DNA of 64,000 nucleotides, taken from contig JADJII010000001.1 in NCBI GenBank assembly GCA_016707075.1, positions 558,001 through 622,000 on the forward strand, in the 5' to 3' direction. Shown here one piece after another: positions 1 through 8,813 of the stretch. The position numbers were made by a program, and so were the translations under genes. The DNA comes from Egaibacter danicus (GTDB lineage: Bacteria > Pseudomonadota > Gammaproteobacteria > Burkholderiales > Burkholderiaceae_C). Under the pieces are notes generated by a model that was not told where the DNA came from, searched no databases, and was given only the letters and a program-made list of their open reading frames with translations. Numbering within the stretch: the stretch's first letter is position 1; each line of letters begins with the position of its first letter.

Positions 1-3000
1 CTGTTGTCGCAACACCCCAGTTTGCCGGGTCAGAGTCTGACACGTTGAATTTCCAGACATTGCCCTTCAGGTCGCCCGCATAGATTACGTCAATGATGCC
101 GTCATTGTTGCTATCAACAGTGGTTGGAGCTGCCAAACCATTATTGGGTCCCAGTCCTGCAGCACCCACCACAATCTTCTTGTAATGTGTGCCTGCGGTC
201 CAGGTGGTGGCACTGGCGGTTGCAGGTCCGTCGGCAAACAGGATGAAAAGGGCCGCATTGCCGCTGGAACTGTTGTACCCGTTTCCATAGATGGCAGCCC
301 ATTTTCCGTTGGCCATGTAACCGGTCTGGGTAGGCTGCCCGTTCGAGCGGGCATTGGTACGACCGAGAATGTAGCCCATGTCTGCATCGGCGGTCTCAGT
401 AAATTCCCACTTCACAACCGTTGCTGCGTCGGTATTTGACTCGGTCACAGACACTGGATTGGTGATATCAAGCGCAAACACACCCTTTGCACCCCGACCA
501 AAGGAGCCGAAAAGATAAGTTTTCCACGTAGGTGTTGTGCCCGTCTTCATGTCTGCGGCCATGACGCTTCCGTCTGCATTCATGCGATCAATGCCCGTGC
601 CCAGTGAAAAATCCTTGGCAGTGATAGCTGCGAGCTTGGAGTAGGGCGCGGTACCACTGGTGGTGTAGAGAGCGCGCGGAACGTAGGCGAGCAACTCGCT
701 ACCAGTAGCACCGTCAAATCCATGCACCATGCCATCATTGGCAGAAACGAACACGGCATTTCTCGCAGCGTTGCTGCTCCGGAACGTACCGTATCCGCCG
801 CCGTAATCGGTATTGGTGTAACCAGCCGCTGGTTGGCCAATGTACCAAGGTGTCGAATTGACGATCGCGCCCAGCTTGGTTACTGGACGGGCGCGCAGGC
901 CCACACTAGCGGCGCAACCAGTTGTAGCGGAAGTGCTGCCTGCGGCCACCTCATCGCACCCGCTACCACGTAGCCAGTTCAGTCGCGCCTGTCCTATTGC
1001 AACTGTGTTTGCTGCACCACTCGCTGGATTCGTTCTCAAGGCGCTTAGTTGGGCTGTCGACAGGTTCGTCCACCGGAATGTGACGGGTGCTGTGTCGGAC
1101 ATAGTGAATATTTTCCGGTTGGTGTTCCAACCGGAGCCAGCGACCTGCGTCGTCAGTACGGCTCCTGCATCCCAATCCTGGGTGCCTGAAACATTGCCAT
1201 CGGGCTGAAAGCTAAAGCGGAGGAACTGGCCGCTGGCGTCCGCGTCAACCCCTGTGCTTGCATTTTTGATGCTGTGGGTACTGACGTAAACGTATCCACC
1301 CGCGGCAGTGCGTGATGAGGTGGCGGCTGCGGGAGCAGCGCCGCCTGCTTTCAAAATGGTCTGGAAAATCTGCTCGAGCGAGCGCTCCAACTGAGACGGG
1401 TCGATGGCAAAAAAGTACGTGTCGGGAATGCCGTCCCCCCCGGCGACGATGGTTCCATCCGTGTTCTTGGCGTCCCACGCATCGGCGATCAACGCGGTGC
1501 CAGGGGCATAGGGGGTTACCGGATATTTGTCCCGGTCAAAGCCCCCGTATTTGGCCGCGTAGTACAAGGGATCGCGCAGCGCGACGCCGGAAACCCCCAG
1601 CATGGAATAGGTGGCGGTAGTCTTGCCATTGCCAACCTGACAGGGGTTACATCCACCTGATGCGTTGAGATTGGTTGTGGGTGTCACCGAAATGTTTGCC
1701 GGGTCGACGTAGTAGAAGGTTTCAATACCGGAGTGAAAGTGAACGCCATCCTTGCTGGTGGCAGCTGTAGGCCCGGTTCCCGAGATGACATACCCAAAAC
1801 CCTGCGGCTGGTTAGTGGACTCGAAGAATGTTTGAGTGGAAACCTGAATGTTGTTGCCAACCACTGTGTATTCAAGCGTGCCCCAGACGTCCTGGTCGTA
1901 GTCTCCGCCTTGTTCTGAATCCTCCCACTGCACGACGTACTTGCCATATGTAGGGGTCTGGGTCACCACCCTGAAATCGACCAGCGCGCCGCCTCCCTGG
2001 CCACTGCCAGTTATCAGCCGATACGCGGGCTGGATGATCACGAACTTGTTGGCATCGGTTGGCAGTGGCACTTTGATGCGTGGCGTACCAGTTGCGAGAG
2101 CCACCCCATAGGTGTCGACGCGAAATGCGCGCGTATTTGTCGCTGGAATGGTGAAGTCAGTGCGAATCGGTGTGGTGTGGGCTTGAAGGGCCAATCCGGC
2201 CATCAGATACCCACCACTGGTGGTGGGCGCCTCGGGGCATATGCCGCTAACCCCGGCCAGACTGGTGAACGACTTGTCGTTACATATCTGACTTGTGTCC
2301 GATGCCGTGCTGCCTACAGCCCATTTTGTCCCTGTTGCGTACAACCCTTCAGACGTACCAATCTGGTCGGTGCGGGTAGCCGCCGTGGTAGCGCCACTCA
2401 GGCCGTTTATGTCCGTCTGGGAACTCCATTGATCGATGTCATAGGAGGTCACGCTCGCGTTGAAGTTAACCACACTGGTGCGCCTGCAAATGGGGTCTCC
2501 AAAACTCGCTGTTGTAGTACTGGCAAACGGGTCTGACCAGGCCGCAACAGTCAATCCAATGGCCGTATCTTTCGCGCCAGCAGCGTTATTGAACGCCGTG
2601 GTCGGTGATATTTGTACTGTCGGGCTTCCTGGCACCTTGCCAACCAGATAGCGCAATGACTCAAGGTAAATCTCGCCCATGGGATTGCCCCAGCTGGTGC
2701 AATTCCCTTGAGTAATCGATGTCAATTGGAAGTTACATCCGTCACCTGCAATGTAGGTGCCATTACTGTAGTCGTATCCGTAAATTCGAAGTGCGTTTAG
2801 ATTTTTGACGATGCCGTTGACAGCCGACTTGAACTGACCGTCGTCAAGGTCAACCTCATCTGTGAACGAGGCCACGTTCTTGCGCAAGACGCCACCAGAG
2901 ATATTCTTGTCGAAACTGCCAGTCATCAGGCCAAAGGCGGCCTGATTGCTCTCGCCATATTTCTGCAACAGGCCTACTGGCTTATAGTTCCCCAGGGGGT

Positions 3001-3976
3001 ACAGCTTGCATCGGGACAACTCGTCATCGGTAAACCCGGTTGCCGGTGCTGTTGCGCCATCCAGCCCCGTCTTACAAACTTCTACCCGAGCCGTATATGA
3101 ACCAGCCGCATACCCGGTGCCAAGCCCATTGGTGACCCGTGAAGGGTTGTTTGCGCTGGCATTCAGACCCGAATTCGCAGGAACATTGCCATTAGTAGCG
3201 ACTTTGTCTTCACTCCAATAGCACTGCCACCGCTCATTCGAATTCCACAAAGCGAAATTGCCGTTGGCAACCAGAATGGATGGCGTGGTGATGGCGCCGT
3301 GAGAATACTGCACAGCGCCATTCCGGAATGTGGCGTTGCATATGCTGATCTCTGTGACCGCGCTGAACGGCGTCAGTTTTCGGATATCGGACCCTGTGTA
3401 GTACTTCGCAAACGCATGGGCATCGGTAGGCAGGTGAGCACGCTCCAGAACGGTCAAAGACGTACCAGAAACAACAGAATCGTCAGTACTCCTGTAACCG
3501 CCATAAAGGATGCGCCTGACTACGTCCATGCGGGTGGTGGTGGCCCAATTCAGGAAATTACCGTGCCACTCACCCGTTCCGCCGCAATAAGTGGGGTCCG
3601 TCACAGCGCTTCCGTTTTCTTTGCGCTCCGGGACGAACCGATTGTTCGCGGTGTTGTAGGAATAGCAACGCTCATTGTCGAAATACCCGTAATAGCGGTA
3701 GCTATGTTTGTATTGCGTGTCAGGTGCACCGTCGCCATCCAGGTCCGAGTACTCGTTATAAGCTTTGTAGAAAAGCTGATGGTCTCTGGAGAGATTCAGC
3801 ATGACCATGGGCGAACCCTTGGTCTCGGAAAGGTAAGGTGGCAATGCCGTAAGGTTGACTGCTTGCACTATTGGGGCAACCAGGCCAGCAACGAAGAGCG
3901 CAGCTACCTTGCCGATTTTGGTGGCCGTGGATAGCGTACGCCCAGAGAAAAACATTGTGCGTTCAAGTGTGTACAT
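1..3976 (-). CDS. pilY1: Type IV pilus tip adhesin/assembly protein PilY1 (C-terminus beyond window)
   Basis: The minus-strand frame is open from an ATG at 3976 to the left edge, about 1325 codons, with no stop seen. It starts with a signal peptide (hydrophobic VAALFVAGLVAPIVQA around residues 24-40). The N-terminal region has DLDGDGAPD and the NFLNWATTTRMD block that I recognise from betaproteobacterial PilY1. Near residues 1288-1296 is an EF-hand-like calcium site, DSNNDGIID, followed by YAGD, which is typical of the PilY1 beta-propeller. PilY1 is exported and works at the pilus tip in adhesion and in priming pilus assembly with the minor pilins. Its start lies two bases beyond the pilX stop, so it is the distal gene of the fimT-pilV-pilW-pilX-pilY1 operon. 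The frame reads without interruption. Confidence 0.93.
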   Translation of the reverse strand, partial: MYTLERTMFFSGRTLSTATKIGKVAALFVAGLVAPIVQAVNLTALPPYLSETKGSPMVMLNLSRDHQLFYKAYNEYSDLDGDGAPDTQYKHSYRYYGYFDNERCYSYNTANNRFVPERKENGSAVTDPTYCGGTGEWHGNFLNWATTTRMDVVRRILYGGYRSTDDSVVSGTSLTVLERAHLPTDAHAFAKYYTGSDIRKLTPFSAVTEISICNATFRNGAVQYSHGAITTPSILVANGNFALWNSNERWQCYWSEDKVATNGNVPANSGLNASANNPSRVTNGLGTGYAAGSYTARVEVCKTGLDGATAPATGFTDDELSRCKLYPLGNYKPVGLLQKYGESNQAAFGLMTGSFDKNISGGVLRKNVASFTDEVDLDDGQFKSAVNGIVKNLNALRIYGYDYSNGTYIAGDGCNFQLTSITQGNCTSWGNPMGEIYLESLRYLVGKVPGSPTVQISPTTAFNNAAGAKDTAIGLTVAAWSDPFASTTTASFGDPICRRTSVVNFNASVTSYDIDQWSSQTDINGLSGATTAATRTDQIGTSEGLYATGTKWAVGSTASDTSQICNDKSFTSLAGVSGICPEAPTTSGGYLMAGLALQAHTTPIRTDFTIPATNTRAFRVDTYGVALATGTPRIKVPLPTDANKFVIIQPAYRLITGSGQGGGALVDFRVVTQTPTYGKYVVQWEDSEQGGDYDQDVWGTLEYTVVGNNIQVSTQTFFESTNQPQGFGYVISGTGPTAATSKDGVHFHSGIETFYYVDPANISVTPTTNLNASGGCNPCQVGNGKTTATYSMLGVSGVALRDPLYYAAKYGGFDRDKYPVTPYAPGTALIADAWDAKNTDGTIVAGGDGIPDTYFFAIDPSQLERSLEQIFQTILKAGGAAPAAATSSRTAAGGYVYVSTHSIKNASTGVDADASGQFLRFSFQPDGNVSGTQDWDAGAVLTTQVAGSGWNTNRKIFTMSDTAPVTFRWTNLSTAQLSALRTNPASGAANTVAIGQARLNWLRGSGCDEVAAGSTSATTGCAASVGLRARPVTKLGAIVNSTPWYIGQPAAGYTNTDYGGGYGTFRSSNAARNAVFVSANDGMVHGFDGATGSELLAYVPRALYTTSGTAPYSKLAAITAKDFSLGTGIDRMNADGSVMAADMKTGTTPTWKTYLFGSFGRGAKGVFALDITNPVSVTESNTDAATVVKWEFTETADADMGYILGRTNARSNGQPTQTGYMANGKWAAIYGNGYNSSSGNAALFILFADGPATASATTWTAGTHYKKIVVGAAGLGPNNGLAAPTTVDSNNDGIIDVIYAGDLKGNVWKFNVSDSDPANWGVATT

Positions 3977-3978
3977 GG

Positions 3979-4584
3979 TTACTTGGCCTTCACAGAAATT
4001 TGCAACATAGCGCGGGTTGAAGCACTCGCGCCATAGCCGACAGCGGTCACACGATAGACGGTGGCCTCATACTTCGGGAAATACTCGATCAGATACCGGG
4101 GCTGCTGGGCTACCACCGGCAATGCTGCAGCGCCGGTATAGAAACCATAGACCACGCTGCCGTCCGAGTTGGTGGTGTTGTTGGTAGGAGCGGAATTGGT
4201 CCAGCTACTGGCCGTCTCCCAAACAGGCGAACCTGCATTGGGCATACACCGCCCATTAGGGCAGGTGGCGTCAAACGAGTTGCCCAGGTAAATCGGATCT
4301 GCCCGGCAGATAGTCGAAGCGACTGGGCATGCCGCACCGTTGGAGAGCTGGCTACGGATATCGTTTTCAGCATCTTTTAGTGCCGCCTCAGCAGCCTGAA
4401 ACGCCAACGTGCGGTCCGATTCATTGCCTGCTATGCGTGCCGAGAACGTTGATCCCTGCATTGCGCTGATGGCAAGGCCACTCAGAATGACCAGGAAAAT
4501 CATCACAATGACCAGCGATACGCCCGTTTGAAATTGTCGTGATGACGTGCCATTACGCACGAGAGAAGTCTGGAGCGTCTTCAT
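3979..4584 (-). CDS. pilX: Type IV pilus minor pilin PilX
   Basis: This 201-residue protein has a short basic leader followed by the hydrophobic segment GVSLVIVMIFLVILSGL at about residues 21-37. It lacks Glu at mature position 5, as is usual for PilX. The segment AFQAAEAALKDAEND around residues 60-75 matches the PilX N-terminal domain. PilX is a membrane-embedded minor pilin that joins PilV, PilW and the PilY1 tip protein to prime pilus assembly. The gene overlaps the end of pilW by four bases (ATGA arrangement), which suggests translational coupling, and is followed at once by pilY1. Confidence 0.88.
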   Translation of the reverse strand: MKTLQTSLVRNGTSSRQFQTGVSLVIVMIFLVILSGLAISAMQGSTFSARIAGNESDRTLAFQAAEAALKDAENDIRSQLSNGAACPVASTICRADPIYLGNSFDATCPNGRCMPNAGSPVWETASSWTNSAPTNNTTNSDGSVVYGFYTGAAALPVVAQQPRYLIEYFPKYEATVYRVTAVGYGASASTRAMLQISVKAK

Positions 4585-5507
4585 GTGCTGGACCTGTTTC
4601 TAAGTCTGACGGTTGTTCTGAACGTGCGGTAGCTCTCCCCTGTCGCCGCAGCAATGGCGTTTCCATAGCAGTCGGTGTAGGTCGTGCCAGTGTCATTGCC
4701 ACCCGGTTGTATGGATTTCGTCAAAACGCAGACATCAACCGCCAAGACCGCCGCCCACTGACTGGCAGCCGTCACAGCAGTGGCCGTTGATGCATTTTGA
4801 GCGGTGTTCGGGTCGGCGGCAGACGGTAGCAGGTAGGTGAACGCCAGCTGCTCGACGCCAGGTATCAATGGCTGCGATTGAAATGACGCTGCGCCGGCCG
4901 CAGGGGTGCGATCAGAGACACAGGTCAATTGCCCCATAGGCACGGTTCCGGTGGGCGTTTGAACGTTGGTTCGGGTGACGACGAAGTACGAGCGGATCTC
5001 GTTCACAACGGTTCCCGTTGTTAAGGTGATCGGTATTGCGCTCATTCCCACACAATCAAAGCCTTGATAAGTGGCGCCTGAAAGGCTGTAGGCATCTGTC
5101 TCGGCAAACAGGGCGATCGAGGCTGAAGGCAACTCGCCAGCGGGCGTTGCCGTCCTACAGGCCAGATCGGCCAGACTTGCGGGTGTGGTTGGATTGACGA
5201 ACCCCAGGTCACAGCCAGTAAGTTTGTTATCGATTGGCCCTTGGGGCAAGTTGCTGGCGCCATCAACCATAACGAAGCCAGCGCTCTGGATGTACTTGCT
5301 AAGCAGATTCAGTGCGAATCGCCCGTTTTCTTCCATCTGAGATGTTTCGGTTGCCGCGTTGTAGGAGTTCTTGGAGTAGAGATATATGGTTGACCCGACA
5401 ACGGCGAGCACCATGCCAATGGCTAGGCCGATGAGCAACTCTATCAACGAAAGGCCGCTGTTGAAGTAACGGCCTCCTGAACGTCGCGTGATGGTTGGTC
5501 TGCGCAT
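4581..5507 (-). CDS. pilW: Type IV pilus minor pilin PilW
   Basis: I chose the ATG at 5507, giving 308 residues, although the frame is open to 5618. This start lies five bases past the pilV stop and places a proper class III prepilin leader near the N-terminus. The cleavage motif is G18|LSLIE with Glu at +5, followed by a hydrophobic helix (LLIGLAIGMVLAVVGSTIYLY). Next comes the conserved ENGRFALNLLSKYIQSAGF block typical of PilW. The role is that of a minor pilin in the tip priming complex with PilV, PilX and PilY1. It sits in the middle of the minor-pilin operon. Confidence 0.88.
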   Translation of the reverse strand: MRRPTITRRSGGRYFNSGLSLIELLIGLAIGMVLAVVGSTIYLYSKNSYNAATETSQMEENGRFALNLLSKYIQSAGFVMVDGASNLPQGPIDNKLTGCDLGFVNPTTPASLADLACRTATPAGELPSASIALFAETDAYSLSGATYQGFDCVGMSAIPITLTTGTVVNEIRSYFVVTRTNVQTPTGTVPMGQLTCVSDRTPAAGAASFQSQPLIPGVEQLAFTYLLPSAADPNTAQNASTATAVTAASQWAAVLAVDVCVLTKSIQPGGNDTGTTYTDCYGNAIAAATGESYRTFRTTVRLRNRSST

Positions 5508-5511
5508 GGGA

Positions 5512-6135
5512 TTACGGCTCAATTGGGACAAGGTTGAATCTGCGGCACCGCACGCCTGCAGGGGCATTGGCTGCTGCAGGGCAGCAGTTACGCCAGGCAA
5601 TATCTCCAGTGGTCGCATCTATGGTCGGCGTACACGTAGTTGAGGTCTGCAGGGCACCGGCAGAATCTACGAATTCCTTGTCCATAAACATGGTTGTCAC
5701 CACCATGCCCCTTGCAGGGTCGCCTGTTACTTGAGCAGCGCCTCCCGGCAGGCTGGTCTGTGCTTTGCGTATGAAGTCGCCAATGTCATCTGCAGCAATT
5801 TGAGCAGTGGTACAAAAAGCACCCGAAGTACGGCAGTTGTTACTCACAGGCGCAGCCGCTTTGCCCGTGGCGTAGTCAGCCGTGTAAGTGTAATTGCCGT
5901 TCTTGGCACCAGTTGGGTTGGCCAGTATGCGCTCGGCGAGATCATTGGTGACCTCTGCCACACGATGGGTAGACCAGGCATTCTTCTGATAGGACAGTGC
6001 ATTGAGCTGCAACCCCGCAATGCCCAGCAAACCGATTGACATGATCAATATGGAAATCAGCGCCTCGATCAGCGTCGCTCCTTCCTGCAGTTTTTGTCTG
6101 GGCACAGTAAGAGACGGTCTTGAATGGGTAGTCAT
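5512..6135 (-). CDS. pilV: Type IV pilus minor pilin PilV
   Basis: A 207-residue prepilin-like protein. The leader ends at G19, and the mature part starts ATLIEALISILIMSIGLLGIAG with Glu at +5. This E-A-L-I-S-I-L pattern is characteristic of PilV and GspI-type minor pilins. The C-terminal half has several cysteines (NNCRTSGAFC, CCPAA, RCRR) that probably form disulfides in the periplasm. It lies three bases downstream of fimT and just before pilW, so it is almost certainly co-transcribed with them. Confidence 0.88.
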   Translation of the reverse strand: MTTHSRPSLTVPRQKLQEGATLIEALISILIMSIGLLGIAGLQLNALSYQKNAWSTHRVAEVTNDLAERILANPTGAKNGNYTYTADYATGKAAAPVSNNCRTSGAFCTTAQIAADDIGDFIRKAQTSLPGGAAQVTGDPARGMVVTTMFMDKEFVDSAGALQTSTTCTPTIDATTGDIAWRNCCPAAANAPAGVRCRRFNLVPIEP

Positions 6136-6138
6136 GAT

Positions 6139-6717
6139 CTAGAAGTTGGTGCAAGTGGTGTTGTAGGCAATAACCCTTACGCGCCCTGGCCGGCTGATGC
6201 AGACGCGACGGCCATACTTCGACTCGTAGGCTACGTCACTTGACTTTGCCCAAATGTCAAAGCTATGGGTATCCGTGGACAGGCCAACTGATCGGAAAAT
6301 GATCTTCCCGGTAGCTGTCCTCACGAATCCCCGTTCGAGCGATGTTGGGTCAACGGCTGGCAGGGTTTTCAGCAATATATCGCTGGCGTTTCGCTCACCG
6401 TTTCCGTTCACATCGACAAAGGCTTGTATCTCATACTCGCCCCAGAACTGAGAGCTTTGGCAGGTGATGGCCGAGTTGCTTTTGGGGCAAATGACTACAC
6501 TCTGATTTCTGGTGATGGCCTCGCTTCGCGCATAGTTCACAAGGCCCACAAATCCCTTGACGTCGGACGACAAGCGGTTGCTCACAATAAAGCTGCGCAT
6601 CTCTGGCAAACCAATCGCCAGAAGAATGGCAAGCACCGTGACGGTCACCATCAATTCGATGATTGTCAGGCCACGTGACTTTTTGATTCGCCCTGATGAA
6701 TACGCAGATTTAGCCAT
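6139..6717 (-). CDS. fimT: GspH/FimT-family pseudopilin
   Basis: This 192-residue prepilin has a basic leader cleaved at G16|LTIIE with Glu at +5, then the hydrophobic helix LMVTVTVLAILLAIGLPEM. The following stretch (NRLSSDVKGFVGLVNYARSEAITRN) matches the GspH/FimT domain. It is the first gene of the minor-pilin operon. A weak upstream promoter is possible, with a TAGACT -10-like box a few bases before the start, but this is not decisive. FimT-like pseudopilins support pilus assembly, and some bind DNA during uptake. Which applies here cannot be told from the sequence. Confidence 0.85.
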   Translation of the reverse strand: MAKSAYSSGRIKKSRGLTIIELMVTVTVLAILLAIGLPEMRSFIVSNRLSSDVKGFVGLVNYARSEAITRNQSVVICPKSNSAITCQSSQFWGEYEIQAFVDVNGNGERNASDILLKTLPAVDPTSLERGFVRTATGKIIFRSVGLSTDTHSFDIWAKSSDVAYESKYGRRVCISRPGRVRVIAYNTTCTNF

Positions 6718-6827
6718 GAATAGAGTCTAGGCTGTACGCGAACGCCCCCGCAATGCCACTGGAGGTGTTGCAAATTACCACTCGTCGGAAATTTCTGGGC
6801 TTGAAGTAACAGGCTTTAACTCGACGC

Positions 6828-7277
6828 CTACCGTCGCACCTCATCCACCAGCGTCTTGAATTCGTCAATATCTTCAAAACTGCGGTAAACGCTGGCAAAC
6901 CGAACGTAGGCCACTTTGTCGAGCTTCTTCAGCTCGCGCATCACCAGTTCGCCAATGCGGGTGGATTGGACTTCGCGCAGGCCCAGGTTCAATAATTTTT
7001 CTTCGATGCGCTCGATAGCGCTGTCAATCTGCTCGGTGCTGACCGGGCGCTTGCGCAGCGCCAGGTTCATGGAAGCCAGCAACTTGGCGCGCTCGAACTC
7101 TATGCGGCGACCGTCTTTCTTGACGATTGCCGGGAAATTCACATCCGGGCGCTCGTAGGTGGTGAATCGTTTTTCGCAGGAGCCGCACTGGCGGCGGCGG
7201 CGAATGAAGTCCCCATCTTCAGAAATTCGGGTCTCCACCACCTGGGTTTCCGAATGACTGCAAAAGGGGCACTTCAT
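6828..7277 (-). CDS. nrdR: Transcriptional repressor NrdR
   Basis: A 149-residue protein with the NrdR layout. The N-terminal zinc ribbon has CPFC at residues 3-6 and CGSC near 31-34. The basic RRRRQC region and the FTTYER motif follow, then an ATP-cone domain. NrdR binds ATP/dATP and represses ribonucleotide reductase genes at paired NrdR boxes. The gene lies ten bases downstream of glyA on the same strand, an arrangement common in betaproteobacteria, so it is probably transcribed from the riboswitch-controlled glyA promoter. Length and motifs are complete. Confidence 0.95.
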   Translation of the reverse strand: MKCPFCSHSETQVVETRISEDGDFIRRRRQCGSCEKRFTTYERPDVNFPAIVKKDGRRIEFERAKLLASMNLALRKRPVSTEQIDSAIERIEEKLLNLGLREVQSTRIGELVMRELKKLDKVAYVRFASVYRSFEDIDEFKTLVDEVRR

Positions 7278-7287
7278 GGGTGCGAGC

Positions 7288-8532
7288 TTATTTGTAAACC
7301 GGAAACCGTGACGTCAACGCATGCACCTTGGCACGCACGGCATCAATATTGGCTGCATCCCTTGGATTGTCCAGCACGTCTGCAATCAGGTTTGCAGTCA
7401 GGCGGGCTTCTTCATCCTTGAAACCCCGTGTGGTCATGGCGGGTGTGCCGATGCGCACGCCGCTGGTTACCATGGGTTTTTCGGGGTCGTTGGGGATGGC
7501 ATTCTTGTTGATCGTCATGTGGGCGCTGCCCAATACGGCTTCAGCTTCCTTGCCGGTGATCCCCTTGGAGCGCAAATCCACCAGCATCACATGGCTTTGG
7601 GTGCCACCACTCACGATGCGCAGACCGCGCTGCGTCAGCGTTTGGGCCACGATCTGGGCGTTTTTCAAAACCTGTTGCTGGTAAATCTTGAATTCAGGCG
7701 CCAGTGCTTCCTTGAAGGCCACGGCCTTGGCCGCAATCACATGCATCAACGGGCCGCCCTGCAAGCCGGGAAAAATGGCGCTGTTGATGGCTTTCTCGTG
7801 CTGGGTCTTCATCAAAATGATGCCGCCACGCGGGCCGCGCAGGCTCTTGTGGGTGGTGGAGGTTACCACGTCCGCATGGGGCACGGGATTGGGGTAGATG
7901 CCCGCAGCAATCAGGCCGGCATAGTGCGCCATGTCCACCATGAAGATGGCCCCCACGTCTTTGGCCACTTTGGCAAAACGTTCAAAATCGATAGCAAGAG
8001 AATAAGCACTGGCGCCGGCGATGATAAGTTTTGGCTTGGTTTCGTGGGCCTTTTTCTCCATCGCGTCATAGTCGATTTCTTCCTTGGCGTTCAGGCCGTA
8101 GCTCACCACGTTGAACCACTTGCCGCTCATATTGAGCGCCATGCCGTGGGTCAGATGGCCGCCCTCGGCCAGGCTCATGCCCATGATGGTGTCACCGGGT
8201 TTCAGGAAAGCGAGAAAAACGGCTTCGTTGGCAGACGCGCCGCAATGTGCCTGAACGTTGGCAGCCTCCGCACCAAAAATCTGTTTCACGCGGTCGATCG
8301 CCAGTTGCTCAGCCACATCCACGTTTTCGCAGCCGCCGTAGTAGCGCTTGCCCGGATAACCTTCGGCGTATTTATTGGTGAGTTGCGAACCTTGGGCAGC
8401 CATCACGGCAGGCGACGCATAGTTTTCGCTGGCGATCAGCTCGATGTGGTGTTCCTGGCGTGCGTTCTCAGCCAGGATGGCTGCCCAGAGTTCGGGATCA
8501 GTTTGTTCGACGAGGATGTTGCGGTTGTACAT
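7288..8532 (-). CDS. glyA: Serine hydroxymethyltransferase
   Basis: A full-length 414-residue PLP enzyme that interconverts serine and glycine while making 5,10-methylene-tetrahydrofolate, the main one-carbon donor for purines and thymidylate. Visible signatures are ELIASENYAS (residues 31-40), the YAEGYPGKRYYGG block, the GAIFMVDMAHYAGL region, and the PLP-binding lysine K229 in VTSTTHKSLRGPRGG. The start ATG has no clear Shine-Dalgarno sequence. The leader holds a ZTP-type riboswitch, which fits the enzyme's role because ZTP/ZMP builds up when 10-formyl-THF is short. The 408-codon frame on the opposite strand is a shadow. Confidence 0.97.
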   Translation of the reverse strand: MYNRNILVEQTDPELWAAILAENARQEHHIELIASENYASPAVMAAQGSQLTNKYAEGYPGKRYYGGCENVDVAEQLAIDRVKQIFGAEAANVQAHCGASANEAVFLAFLKPGDTIMGMSLAEGGHLTHGMALNMSGKWFNVVSYGLNAKEEIDYDAMEKKAHETKPKLIIAGASAYSLAIDFERFAKVAKDVGAIFMVDMAHYAGLIAAGIYPNPVPHADVVTSTTHKSLRGPRGGIILMKTQHEKAINSAIFPGLQGGPLMHVIAAKAVAFKEALAPEFKIYQQQVLKNAQIVAQTLTQRGLRIVSGGTQSHVMLVDLRSKGITGKEAEAVLGSAHMTINKNAIPNDPEKPMVTSGVRIGTPAMTTRGFKDEEARLTANLIADVLDNPRDAANIDAVRAKVHALTSRFPVYK

Positions 8533-8588
8533 GGCGTTAAGAATTGAAAGGCGATCAAATTTGCCACTGAATGGCGCGTGGCAAGCAT

Positions 8589-8708
8589 TGCCCAGGCGAA
8601 CGGCTGATCACAATATCCCTGTGGGCTATTGCGGTGCGCTTCCCGGTGGTGTCCCACTTCCGCACCAAAAGCCGTTCCCGGTTTTTGGGCCTATCGCCAG
8701 TTGCGCAC
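8589..8708 (-). promoter_or_regulatory. ZTP/ZMP (pfl-type) riboswitch in the glyA leader
   Basis: Read on the minus strand, the leader has every core element of the pfl/ZTP aptamer. P1 is GTGCGC (8708-8703) paired with GCGCAC just after the CCACCGGGAAGCG block (8648-8637 on the plus coordinate). The conserved AACTGGCGA lies inside P1 (8702-8694), and P2 is the GTGG(GACA)CCAC hairpin. A variable hairpin follows, and then the conserved pseudoknot strand CCGTTCGCCTGGGCA (8603-8589). A TAAACT -10-like box at 8720-8715 would start transcription almost exactly at P1. Downstream, TTGCCAC...GTGGCAA can form a 7-bp hairpin that may be part of the expression platform. ZTP riboswitches are known to switch on folate and purine genes when ZMP/ZTP accumulates. 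Confidence 0.88.
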
Positions 8709-8813
8709 AGGGGGAGTTTAGCCGACGGCGACGCTGGAAATGAGTGCTTCGCGACACGCCCGAACGCGTGCGCGAACAGACAGGTGCCCGCCCGCCCGCG
8801 AAGCGGGGCGAGG

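Noticed and set aside
1..3976. Several short frames on both strands at the left edge suggesting a broken pilY1
   Set aside because: One minus-strand frame is open from 3976 to base 1 with clear PilY1 sequence throughout; it simply has no stop inside the window.
7321..8547. A 408-codon frame opposite glyA, rich in His and Gly
   Set aside because: It is the complement of a highly conserved enzyme gene with strong codon bias. The His/Gly-rich composition is typical of such shadows.
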